A DNA stretch of 64,000 nt, from contig NC_089183.1 in assembly GCF_947507565.1 (NCBI RefSeq), forward strand, positions 2,294,001 to 2,358,000. The letters are read 5' to 3'. Both the position numbers and the translations under genes were made by a program. Shown here piece after piece: positions 20,868 to 30,084 of this stretch. The number at the start of each line of letters is the position of its first letter. Position 1 is the stretch's first letter. The DNA is from Oscarella lobularis. Lineage: Eukaryota; Porifera; Homoscleromorpha; Homosclerophorida; Oscarellidae. The notes below the pieces were generated by a model, which saw only the letters and a program-made list of their open reading frames with translations, made no database searches and had not been told where the DNA came from.

Positions 20868-21250
20868 CTATTCTGGCGAACACACCGAAACTGCTACCAC
20901 CGGCAAGACGTCTCGCGCACTCCGATCTGCATTCGACAATTTGACGGACAACGTCGTCTCGTCGGAAAAGTCCTCACAGTCGTTGCGTCCGTCGCAAACT
21001 TGCTCTGACCGAATGCATCGTCCGTTTGCACATTCGTATTCGGAAGAAGAGCAGACGGACCGTTTTTTTTTGTCGCTTGCAGCCGAACGGTTCGTCTGAG
21101 CCGTCTCGTCGCAGTCGAACTTTCCGTCGCAATGATGACGTCGAGAAATGCACTGTCTGTCGTGGCATTGAAAATCGCGGTGACACGTGCACGTCGATAG
21201 ACTTCGCGCGGAGCGAACGAGCAGTGACGACAAGAGGAGCAAGGTAAAGC
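20868..21250 (-). pseudogene. Signal peptide + two LDLa modules, local frame slip
   Basis: From an acceptor near 21250 the frame gives a hydrophobic leader (TLLLLSSLLVRSA), CHRDFQC, QCISRRHHCDGKFDCDE, then a stretch out of register (TAQTNRSAASDK), and then CSSSEYECANGRC with EQVCDGRNDC and EDFSDE. Compared with the copies at 15.7 and 58.7 kb, an extra base after GATTGCGAC-type sequence shifts the frame and a change at the poly-A run restores it. That removes the acidic box of module 1. Module 2 lacks its last cysteine. It abuts the ZYG11-like start, as the related fragment does at 58.2 kb. Fragment or fast-evolving gene; no further exons found. Confidence 0.55.
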
Positions 21251-21359
21251 CTTAATTAATGAAAGATTTTCGCGGGAAATAATTTGTCGACTGACACTAT
21301 GAAATCTAGAAACAGGGCCGGGCCTGGTTTGTCTGGTAACATACGTGTACAGTCGCATT

Positions 21360-21724
21360 ATCTCTTCGAATGGAGGCTGTCCTCTAAACGATCTACACGA
21401 ATGTAGACTTTAGTCAATCATAGATATGGTTCTGAGATCCTAATTCGACTCTTACAAGTTGAAGGGTACATTTCTATACCAGATAGCAAGTTGCAGCAAG
21501 ACTATTATACAGCGTGACCGAGGAAAAGATCCGGCGCAGCTCACGACGAACGCACGCTACGATCATTGATCCCTTTTCTGGCTGTTATTAACAGTCGAAC
21601 AGCAGATTATGTAACCGGGACTGAGGTCTCCGCATTTAGAAGAAATGGTCGTAAGAGATCAATAGGCACACGTGTCTTCAGTCATGCACAACGTAAACCG
21701 ACATTCTAGCTGTTCGTGCATTTA
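21360..21724. other. Intergenic
   Basis: Nothing recognised between the LDLa fragment and the duplicated receptor block. Confidence 0.4.
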
Positions 21725-21868
21725 TTGACGCACGCATGCATTATAAAACACTGCACAGCCCGAAATGCCCTTCCCTAGCTCTCCTCAATTCAGCTACGAA
21801 AGCAAACAGCACAATGCAATAAGACGTTCGTCTGTCCACGCACGTGGCGTCGCTGAAGTAGAGCCACG

Positions 21869-23822
21869 CTACGCGACCTGCTGCACATCATTCGGGACTT
21901 CGTCAGCAGCACGACGTTGAGGGTGCGCCTCGGAGGCACTCTCACCCTCGTTCGGCTGCCCCAAGTGGACCGAGGCAACCTCAGTGTACATTGGCGGCGC
22001 GCAATCGCCGGGCAGCAGCATCTCGGACGGTTGTAGAGAAACGGTTGTGGGCTCTCGTGGCGTGTAGGGCGGCGGTAAAACGCTGTAGGAATTACGGCGA
22101 CAGAACAGGCGTCGTTTCTTAATTGTTCGAGCGCACATTGCGATCACAATGGCGAGCAGAATAATACCAAAGAAGCTTGCACTGCTTGCAATGGCAATGA
22201 TAGTTGTAGTAGACAAACCTAGGAAAAATTGTGAATCTGTCTCTAATGACTATATAGATTAGGGCTAGAACGTGGGGTCGTCACAGAGAGGCGTTTCCTC
22301 TGCAAAAAGGTCATTTCTGTGTTAATTAAAGCATGCAGCTCTTGGCAATAGGTTTGAATTGAGAGAAAGGTCATCGACCGTAATTTCACAATTCAAACTT
22401 AAGCCAGATGGCCAGGTAGCGCGAAAATGGTATTATAGTTTATCTAATCTTGCCTGTGGCGCAGTTTCGCTCGTCCGAATAGTCGCCGCAATTGTCAAAG
22501 CCGTCGCAGCTGTAAGTCGAATCGATGCACCGTCCATTATCGCAACGAAACGAGTTGTCGTATTCGTCACACACTTGACATCTCACCTCGTCCGATCCGT
22601 CTGCGCAGTCGACAACGCCGTTGCAACGATCCGATCTCGACACGCATTCAGCGACGGCACATTGGAACTGATCCTCTTGGCACTCAAATACGGCACCGCA
22701 ATCGTACTCGTCCGACTTGTCTCCGCAGTCATAATCGCCGTCACAGCGATCCGACTGCGAAACGCACTCTCCGTCATCGCACGTGAATTGACCGGAGTTG
22801 CACGTAGCCGGCATCTCGCACCCCTGCTCGTCCGACTCGTCCCGGCAGTCGTCGATGCCGTTGCAGCGTTCCTCGTTTGAAACGCATCGACCGTTACGGC
22901 ACTGAAATTGATCTTCCAAGTAGCAAAGACTGGACTTTGGCTCCGGTGTCCCTTCACATCCCCACTCGTCGGACCCGTCGCTGCAGCTCTCGTTACCGTT
23001 GCAACGATCGTACATGCTGACACAACTCCCATTGGCGCATCGAAAGTTGTAGTAGTCGTCGTCGTAGGCGTAGTCGTCGTAGTAGTACCAGTAGTCGTAG
23101 CACTGACAGTTTTCATCCGAGTGATCGCCGCAGTCGTTTTCGCCGTCACAACGCCAACTCTTGTCGATGCATTGACCGTTCGTGCAACGAAACTGACCGA
23201 GGCACGCGGCCACGGTCGGCGCCCCAGTAGGCGGAGAACGGGCTGTCGGCGCAGTTTTACTCGCAAGTTTTGCGCGCGCCGTAGTCGAACCCGTGGTAAG
23301 TTTCCCGCGCGGAGGAGTCCGCGGGGCATGCGTCGTTGCGCCCCTGGTCTCGCATCGTCGCTCGTCCGAGAAATCCCCGCAATCGTCCGCGCCATCGCAG
23401 CGTTTCTCCTTTCCAACGCATCTACCGTTCGCACACGAAAAGCGAGACGGCTCGCAGGCCTCCGTCGTGCCAGGAGTCGGCGAAACGGCGTCGATTCGCC
23501 TCTCGTTCGTCGTCGAGCAATTGCGCTCGTCCGAAAGATCGCCGCAGTCGTCGAACTCGTCGCAAATCGACGCCGGATCGACGCAGCGTCCGTTCTCACA
23601 GCGAAAATCGGCTTCGCGACACGACGTCGTCGTTTCGACGAAGACGACGAGAAAAACGAGAACTATAGCGAAGAGAAAAGAATCAAACAAGGAAAGCCTT
23701 TCAAGTGCGCGTTCTCGAGGAACGCGGAAAGAAGGAGCTATAGAAAAACCCAGAGTCGATCGCGCTAACGCAGGGATCATTGAACGATCTATAAGAGCGT
23801 TGCGACGGGACGAGAGGTCCAT
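21869..23822 (-). CDS. LDLa-repeat membrane receptor with PPxY tail
   Basis: Two exons, 23822-22454 and 22218-21869, join in frame into 572 residues. The intron has a GC donor (acag|gcaaga) and a normal AG acceptor. A leader with hydrophobic core FLFAIVLVFLVVFV opens the protein. Eight LDLa modules follow, each with six cysteines and an SDE acidic box; module 4 has a Tyr/Asp-rich insert. Between modules 2 and 3 lies a Thr/Pro/Arg-rich linker. Exon 2 gives one membrane segment (FFGIILLAIVIAMCA) and a 90-residue cytoplasmic tail with PPPY and PPMY, which are WW-domain ligands typical of NEDD4-type ubiquitin ligase targets. A role as an endocytic or ligand-binding receptor is inferred. The second copy at 30-32 kb is broken. 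Confidence 0.88.
22453..22454 (-). promoter_or_regulatory. GC splice donor of the LDLa receptor intron
   Basis: The exon 1 / intron 1 boundary reads acag|gcaaga on the minus strand. Joining at this point to the acceptor at 22219 keeps the frame (ATG|LSTTT). No GT donor nearby does so before the in-frame stop. The same sequence is kept in the decayed copy (about 30813). Confidence 0.7.
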
Positions 23823-23971
23823 ACGTATGTAGGAAGTGTCTATAAAATTCTTCTCGCTGGGTCTCAGGTACTATAGAGTAGCTAGGTGTTGAGACCGCGC
23901 ACTCAGCTTCTCCCTGTCTTACCTGTATACTTCGGTGATATCGTCATCGACGTGTCGAATGCCTTTGGTAA

Positions 23972-24171
23972 NNNNNNNNNNNNNNNNNNNNNNNNNNNNN
24001 NNNNNNNNNNNNNNNNNNNNNNNNNNNNNNNNNNNNNNNNNNNNNNNNNNNNNNNNNNNNNNNNNNNNNNNNNNNNNNNNNNNNNNNNNNNNNNNNNNNN
24101 NNNNNNNNNNNNNNNNNNNNNNNNNNNNNNNNNNNNNNNNNNNNNNNNNNNNNNNNNNNNNNNNNNNNNNN
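23972..24171. other. Assembly gap (200 N)
   Basis: Exactly 200 undetermined bases just upstream of the LDLa receptor. Its size is probably a placeholder. The right flank does not match the corresponding flank of the second receptor copy, so the duplication may end within the gap. Confidence 1.
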
Positions 24172-24437
24172 CGACTTTATGACGTTAAATGTCATTTTTA
24201 TGTCAGAATCATGTGTCTTTTATTACCTGAAGAGTACAGTGGAGCCTCTTGAGAAAGCGGGCGAACTTAGTTATTTAATTAAATAAATTTCCGTAGTGGC
24301 CAACCTAATCTATTTTCTTCTCGAATTCAGGCCACGTACCTCTTTATTGCGGTTGGAAACGTCTGGTCAAAGTATGGCTGCAATAAGCAGGTTCCACTGT
24401 ACAAATTTGATTCTGAGCTGTTGCAGGTACGGATTTT

Positions 24438-26035
24438 TTATCTGTGATATCTCATCACAACGAACGCTAAACTACTGGAGAGTATCATGCATGTTTTTCG
24501 CGGAGGTGCGGTGTTATTCGCTTTATTGCATGTCGTACCACAGTTGTTTTCGTCTGACTGGTCTTGGCAGTCGTAATCACCGTCGCAGCGGTAACTTTGA
24601 TGAATACAACTTCCGTCCTCGCACTTCCATGCCTGGCTGCTAGTGTTCCCATCACAGCATAGTTCATCTGATAAATCGCCACAGTCGTTGTCACCATTGC
24701 AAAGGAAGCTTTGACGAATACAACGGCCGTTATTCTTACACCAATATCTTGACGTATCTTGCTGGCAGTGGCTAAAACAGTTTCGTTCATCTGATAAATC
24801 GACACAGTCGTTGTCACCGTCACAGCGGTATCTTTGATGGATACAACTTCCGTCATCGCACTTCCAAAACCTGCCGATATTGTTCCCATCACAGCATAGT
24901 TCATCTGAAAAATCGCCACAGTCGTTGCGACCGTCGCAGCGAGAAGATAGATGAATACAACGGTCGTCATTTTTGCACCAAAACCGTGACGGATCTTGGC
25001 GGCAGTAGCTAGAACAGTTACGTTCATCTGATAAATCGCCACAGTCGTTGCGACCGTCGCAGCGAGAAGATAGACGAATACAACGGTCAATATTCTTGCA
25101 CCAAAACAGTTGCGGATCTTGGCGGCAGTAGCTAGAATTGCACCAAAACAGTTGCGGATATTGGCGGCAGTAGCTAGAACAGTTACGTTCATCTGAAAAA
25201 TTGCCACAGTCGTTGCGACCGTCGCAGCGATAAGTTCGATGAATACAAAGGTCGTCATTTTTGCACCAAAACAGTGACGGATCTTGGCGGCAGGAGCTAG
25301 AACAGTTACGTTCATCTGAAAAATCGCCACAGTCGTTGCGACCGTTGCAGCGATAAATTCTATGAATACAAAGGTCGTCATTTTTGCACCAAAACAGTGA
25401 CGGATCTTGGCGGCAGGAGCTAGAACAGTTACGTTCATCTGAAAAATCGCCACAGTCGTTGCGACCGTTGCAGCGAGCAGATAGACGAATACAACGGTCG
25501 TCATTTTTGCACCAAAACCGTGACGGATCTTGGCGGGAGTAGCTAGAACAGTTACGTTCATCTGATAAATCGCCACAGTCGTTGCGACCGTCGCAGCGAG
25601 AAGATAGACGAATACAACGGTCAATATTCTTGCACCAAAACAGTTGCGGATCTTGGCGGCAGTAGCTAGAATTGCACCAAAACCGTGACTGATCTTGGCG
25701 GCAGTAGCTAGAACAGTTACGTTCATCTGAAAAATCGCCACAGTCGTTGTCACCGTCACAGTACCATCGTGAAGGAATGCATCTTCCATTTTCGCACTGG
25801 AATTCGTGGGAAGAGATGCAGCTGGAACGTTTCCTCCGTTGTTCGCAACCAATGTTTTCGTCTGAGCCATCGCCGCAGTCAACATGTCCGTCGCAACGAT
25901 GACGTCGAGAAATGCACTAGCTGTCCGTTGAGACATTGAAAATCACCGCGATGCGGGCATGTGGATATGCGCCGTTTGGCGGATTCAAGTTGCACTGCGC
26001 GTATCAGCAGAGAGAAAGCGAGCAATGTAAGACCT
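24438..26035 (-). CDS. Secreted protein with eleven LDLa modules (possible frameshift)
   Basis: The real frame contains no internal methionine, so it is easily missed. From an acceptor near 26030 it reads a leader remnant ([15 protein letters not shown]), CPHRGDFQC, and then a 4-nt ctag insertion at about 25917-25920 that breaks module 1. Ten further modules follow without a stop: [14 protein letters not shown], several near-identical ones ([32 protein letters not shown]) and two related last modules (WKCEDGSC). The end is HR-stop at 24438 or further exons. A first exon with a start codon was not found. The protein would be a calcium-binding extracellular ligand-binding array. The insertion may be a true lesion, or mark a splice site (cagctag|tgc), or be an error. 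Confidence 0.7.
25008..25711 (-). repeat. 123-bp tandem repeat within LDLa array
   Basis: The marker agctag occurs at 25008, 25172, 25295, 25418, 25541 and 25706. Spacings are 164, 123, 123, 123 and 165. The basic unit is 123 bp (41 codons, one LDLa module). Two units carry an added 41-42 bp that duplicates the module start ([10 protein letters not shown]), in the same position about 534 bp apart, so a larger block was also duplicated. Confidence 0.85.
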
Positions 26036-26985
26036 ACGAAAAAGAAAGTAGCTAAAGTTTTTTATTTTATTTAGGACACTGACATTTTGTATAGAGCCCA
26101 TAACTCTGTATAAGCACTCTGCATGCTGAAACTTAGTCAACTAAGTGAACTAACGAAAGAAATACGCTGTGGGCACTGCCGCAGATACTGCACTTCTGTT
26201 TCAGTCATGTGACGTCGACGGATGCATCGACGTGCTATATTTAGTTGCTGACGTAGAAATGCGGAACTTCGCTTCGATCGGCCGTTTTCTCAGACAACGC
26301 TGGGCTAGCTGCTAGCGTGCGAGCCATTCACACACGGCAAGTGAAGCTCTTGGAGCGTATGTATAGGCACTGAGCTGAAGTACGTGGGTCTTCGCGGAGC
26401 CGAAACGTGCACTGCGTGGCGCATCTAGTATCGCAATCTAATATACACCTGCGTGCTTCTTGTTCATGGTCAGTTACACCATAGATATGGTTACACGGCG
26501 AGGCGGACGCGCAGGGTGTACGGCAAGACGTAACAAAAGCAGAGATAGAAAAAAGAGTCAGGAATTTGCATGAGAACGTACGCTAGCTTAGAAAAACATC
26601 CTTTATTCCTGTACGTACATACTGATGATACAGTGAGACCGCGTCGTCAGACGAGTCATCAGGCAACGTGGCCGCGGGTCTGCAGCAGTTAATTAAGAGC
26701 CCGGTTGCCTCGAGCATCATCAGATTGTAATAGCGCCGCGGCTTCGGATTTCTCCCTTTTATTCAGGCCTTGCACAGACACGCGTTTAGCTCAACGACTC
26801 AAGTACAACTGTCTCAATTACCTAACTACCAATCAAATGTCTCGCTACCTCTACCTGATTAGACTAATTAGCTACTGCCCCCCCCCCCCCCCCACTGATT
26901 TAAATTAATTTATAAATTTAGCGTAGGATTTTGGTTGGATTTGGAGCTCAGTGGACGTGTAGGCTGAGTTTAGTTAGCATCACGC
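26036..26985. other. Intergenic with poly-C tract
   Basis: No gene recognised. A homopolymer of about 15 C lies at 26879-26893 and a TTAATTAA octamer at 26689-26696. Nothing else seen. Confidence 0.5.
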
Positions 26986-26989
26986 TGCC

Positions 26990-27608
26990 ATGGCAACAAT
27001 CAACCAGCATCAAGCGTTTCTTTTTGAACTTATTAACAACGACTTCATCCTCAGTGGTGATTTATTTTGGATCGATGTACAAAATAAAGTAATTATTTAA
27101 GACTAACTTTACTTAAATAAATAATTTTTTAGTGCTGGACGGCCATTGTTTTTGATGTGACCCAATATATATATATATCGCTGAGGCGAGGTCCTATATG
27201 ATTTGTCGATTGTCGAAAGGAGAATTCAAAGAGAAATCGCTTTGTCTTCTGAGTCCGTTTACTTATTATTACACATTGAAAATCGCAAAGTGTGGCCGGT
27301 TTGTCATTGTGATATAGTGATCCCCGTGTCTTTGATTATTTACTGTAGATGGATAGCTTGTTTCCTATGCTGCGTCTCATTGCGTACAAAATGAAGATGA
27401 GACGACAGATGTACTTGTCTATCATGCATGAGAACGGTTTCGAAATTCTTCATCTCGGTATTAATTAATTAATTAATTAATGAAGCGCCGCAAGGTAATT
27501 AAAAGAAATAACTGACTATTTATTGATATCAATATTTCAGAGCCACTTGTGCTGAAACCACGTGAGCTGAAGACAAGCGTCGTTGAAAAGATCAGATCGC
27601 TCAAATGA
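26990..27608 (+). CDS. Putative small multi-exon gene, unrecognised
   Basis: Three segments look coding and are bounded by plausible splice sites: ATG at 26990 (MATINQHQAFLFELINNDFI), an exon from 27340 (tgtag|atggatagc) reading DSLFPMLRLIAYKMKMRRQ and SIMHENGFEILHL up to 27458, and a last exon from 27540 (EPLVLKPRELK...SLK) with stop at 27606-27608. The last two join in frame. The link between the first and second segments is not resolved. A further open stretch (LSKGEFKEKSLCLL, about 27210-27320) may belong. No domain is recognised. Confidence 0.3.
27461..27481. repeat. (TTAA)5 tract
   Basis: Five uninterrupted TTAA units, the longest of many TTAATTAA sites in the window. It lies in the putative intron between two exons of the small gene. 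Confidence 0.95.
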
Positions 27609-27609
27609 T

Positions 27610-28009
27610 GTCTAAGCCGTTAAAGTATTCTGCTTTTTACTTAATGATTTACCTTTGTGCGGACGTGAAATGAATCAAGAAAGGGCAGACGCCAGACGGT
27701 CAACGTCATTTTTGAATAAGAAAGATCATGATTTGATAAAATGCCTATTTTTGTCTATGAGGATTTTTTAGGCGACAACTAAATTAATCAGCGTTCGAAT
27801 GAAATTTTCCGACTTAGGTTTCTGATAATTGCGAATAATTGCCGTCGAGGTCGGATGCATTTCACGCTCATCAAAGCGTGCTCAGCGCGGCCTCGCGAAC
27901 CCTTACATGTATCCCTGAGGCCAAATTTTCAGAAGGGAAGACAAACTGGTGTAGGCCTATCGCCACGGATACTAGTATCCGTGCTATAACTAGCTATAGC
28001 CCGTAGCTC
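27610..28009. other. Intergenic
   Basis: No gene seen. A short palindromic stretch, cacggatactagtatccgtg, is at about 27963-27982. Confidence 0.5.
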
Positions 28010-29065
28010 AAAAGCCCGGATTTCGTCTCCTCGCATTCGGATCGATTCGACGTTCTCGCACGCTTTTTGAGTTCTTATTCGCCCCTGGAATTAGCCGAAG
28101 CGCCTTCTGAACATAGGCAACGCCGTCCGAACTCCAAATTGCGCGAGCTTCAGTAAGTTTTGGGGGTATATAATTGGGACCCCAGGCCCACTCTCGTTTT
28201 CCGCGCAACGGACTCGGGCAAAGACGAAAGCGATTATCAGCCACGTTTTTGAATGTCTAGAAAAGCTCATATTCGCCGCCTCCACCTGCGTTCTTGCAAA
28301 AAACGAGTTCGATATCTTGGAACTCTCGATAAGCTAGGATACCTACCGCCTATTTTTCTCCTTTCCTTTCTTCACGAACGCGTGACGCTGTCACGAGTAT
28401 CAGCTACAGTATTTCTACATATATATCTCCAATCCATGAAGTCTCTCTAACCTCGAATGTTCATCGAAGCCACGATAAGCCATCTCTATATCTGTGTCTT
28501 CATGCACTAAGTCCTATTTTTTTTCTGCTGGAGTGCCGCGCTTTTTGTGAAGAATACTTAGAATACCACACGGAATACTTAGAATACACAGACGGCGCGA
28601 ATTCTTACGCAAAAACAATTTCAAAGACAGACAAAGAAGTCAGAGTCCTCGGGTCCATCATATCGTTTCTCAGTTCATCCGCAGAGACGAAAGTGGCAAG
28701 TACTTCGCCGGGAGCGGCGCATTGTACGTGTGTAGCTTCCACCACAGCAATCTTCGCATTTGAGGATTGAGCCTTTATAGGCAGACTTTGTAGCTATCAT
28801 TGCAGCACAGAGCTCGCACTCCTGCGCGGCACGCGCAAATTACCTGAAATAAAGCGTATTTGCGCGCAGTCGATCGGCTGCAGCAGTAGTAGGGCGCAGT
28901 GGGAATGGAGCACGTAGGTGTTATATATTATTCGGCGCAATTTTCCTCCGGAAACGCACGGACGTTTTGCGCTCTTATCATCTTCAACTACGATATGTTC
29001 CCACTCTCTCTCTCTCTCATGCATGCACCACTTAGAAAGTGATAATCCAAGAGCATTAAGATCAC
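28010..29065 (-). repeat. Dispersed 5S-associated repeat unit, copy B (inverted, lacks 5S)
   Basis: The reverse complement matches copy A from about 4195 to 5165: the segment around ccaagagcattaa, the block with gatcgactgcgcg...ttatttcag, the peptide-like exon (28650-28760) and the gcggaaaacgagagtggg block. It ends before the 5S gene position. Confidence 0.75.
28650..28830 (-). pseudogene. Cysteine-rich peptide-like exon in repeat copy B
   Basis: An open stretch reads AAQECELCAAMIATKS, then LKCEDCCGGSYTRTM, then STCHFRLCG and a stop. The CEDCCGG segment and the DNA after the stop match the intact secreted peptide gene at 29633-29878. No signal peptide precedes it in frame, so it is likely a degraded or partial relative. 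Confidence 0.4.
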
Positions 29066-29632
29066 CGGCCAGCCTGACACTCGTGCTGGTACATGAGCAC
29101 AGAAAAAGGACGTACGTGCTCTGCATCCACACGAGCCATCAATTGAATACTTATACGTGTTTCGCGATACACCGTTATGGGTATGGCTACCGTCAGCCTG
29201 GTTATATCCGCCTCGTCCCGTGATCGAAACCGGCTACCGTCAGCTGCGTAGTCGCGTCGGTGATTGATGAAACGGAAGAGTCACCTTTCCTCTCCTGCGT
29301 TTGACGCAATAGAAAAGGATGTCGAGATTCGAAGACACCAGCTGGCTCTAGTCCGACTCGACTTTAGACAACCTCGCTAAAATAGGGATTGAGCCATGCA
29401 CAAAGTCTCTCCACCAAGTCGTATTTTTTTTAATTAAAACGATGCCGAAACGCGGAGGGGGAGTTTCTCTTCCTATACGCTCTCGGCTCTCGGAGACCGA
29501 CAAATTCACATGCGAAGATTTTCATTTCAACGACAACAACGACAACAACGACATGCAACAAGGGCAACGACAACGACAAAGACGTCACATGAATGCACGT
29601 GTGACGTAGAAGTCAGAGTCCTCGGGCCATCA
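29066..29632. other. Intergenic
   Basis: No gene recognised. A (caacgacaa)-type purine/pyrimidine repeat at 29528-29580 is the only structure, plus a TTAATTAA at 29430. Confidence 0.4.
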
Positions 29633-29878
29633 TCACATTCCTACGCAGTAGCAAGTCACTGGTTGATCGTTGGCGGGACTGGTACAATGTCCGAATTTTC
29701 CGATTTTTCCACCACAGCAATCGCTGCATGACGGCATTTTGAGTGAATCGCAGCCAGATTTGCAGCAACGATCTCCTGAAGGAGTGCAGCGCAAACTTTG
29801 ATCGGTCTGATTGTCTTTGACGAAGTTGGCGCCGAGGCAAAGGGCAGCAAGAGAGACGACGTGAATGAACTTGTACAT
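29633..29878 (-). CDS. Small secreted cysteine-rich peptide
   Basis: An 81-residue frame with its own ATG and stop. Residues 1-18 or so form a signal peptide (MYKFIHVVSLAALCLG). The mature part has ten cysteines in the order C-x6-CC-x3-C-x7-C-x2-CC-x9-C-x10-C-x-C. The C-x3-C and C-x-C pair recalls cysteine-stabilised alpha/beta or knottin folds found in defensins and venom-like peptides, but no family can be named. No pro-region dibasic site is obvious. Two degraded relatives lie in the 5S-associated repeats (4509 and 28650). Host defence or signalling is a guess from the architecture. It is a single exon. Confidence 0.7.
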   Translation of the reverse strand: MYKFIHVVSLAALCLGANFVKDNQTDQSLRCTPSGDRCCKSGCDSLKMPSCSDCCGGKIGKFGHCTSPANDQPVTCYCVGM

Positions 29879-30084
29879 ATATGATCGGTTCGTCGCGACA
29901 GTGGAATGAGGAGAGCGCTACTCGCGTTGCTTATGTGCCACGGCGAGTTTCCGCCTCAAAAGAGATCTCTAATGTTGTTAGCACTTCTGTGACGCTCGTC
30001 TCTTCTCACTGATCTGTTTGACGCCGGGCGAATCATTCTCGGCGAAAGAGCCAGCGCCACGCGCTGACACTCGTGCATTTTGCT

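Larger units (their letters stand above)
21725..23950 (-). repeat. Segmental duplication containing LDLa receptor, copy 1
   Basis: The whole block (3' flank, both exons, intron and promoter region) recurs at 30085-32235 in the same orientation. Identity is high in the flanks, for example the run from cacagcccgaaatgccct to caattcagctacgaaagc. The copies differ by indels and point changes. Confidence 0.85.

Noticed and set aside
20800-20883. Extended N-terminus for ZYG11-like copy 1 (MFARIVREL...)
   Set aside because: The first codon there is GTG; the first ATG is at 20799 and matches the start of conservation.
22583-23768. Long open frames of about 290-340 residues on both strands across the LDLa receptor
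   Set aside because: They are shadows of the LDLa frame: cysteine- and aspartate-rich codons leave other frames stop-poor, and the alternative products have low-complexity Arg/Thr/Val composition.
25008-25711. Regular 123-bp repeats resembling a CRISPR array
   Set aside because: Units are long, almost identical over their full length and encode LDLa modules; there are no unique spacers, and the DNA is eukaryotic.
24485-25936. A 483-residue frame rich in ATVATTVAI repeats
   Set aside because: It is the wrong frame of the LDLa array; shifting the frame gives ten proper six-cysteine modules.
26879-26893. Poly-C tract as a functional element
   Set aside because: Simple homopolymer in intergenic DNA; length is probably inexact in the assembly and nothing nearby suggests a role.
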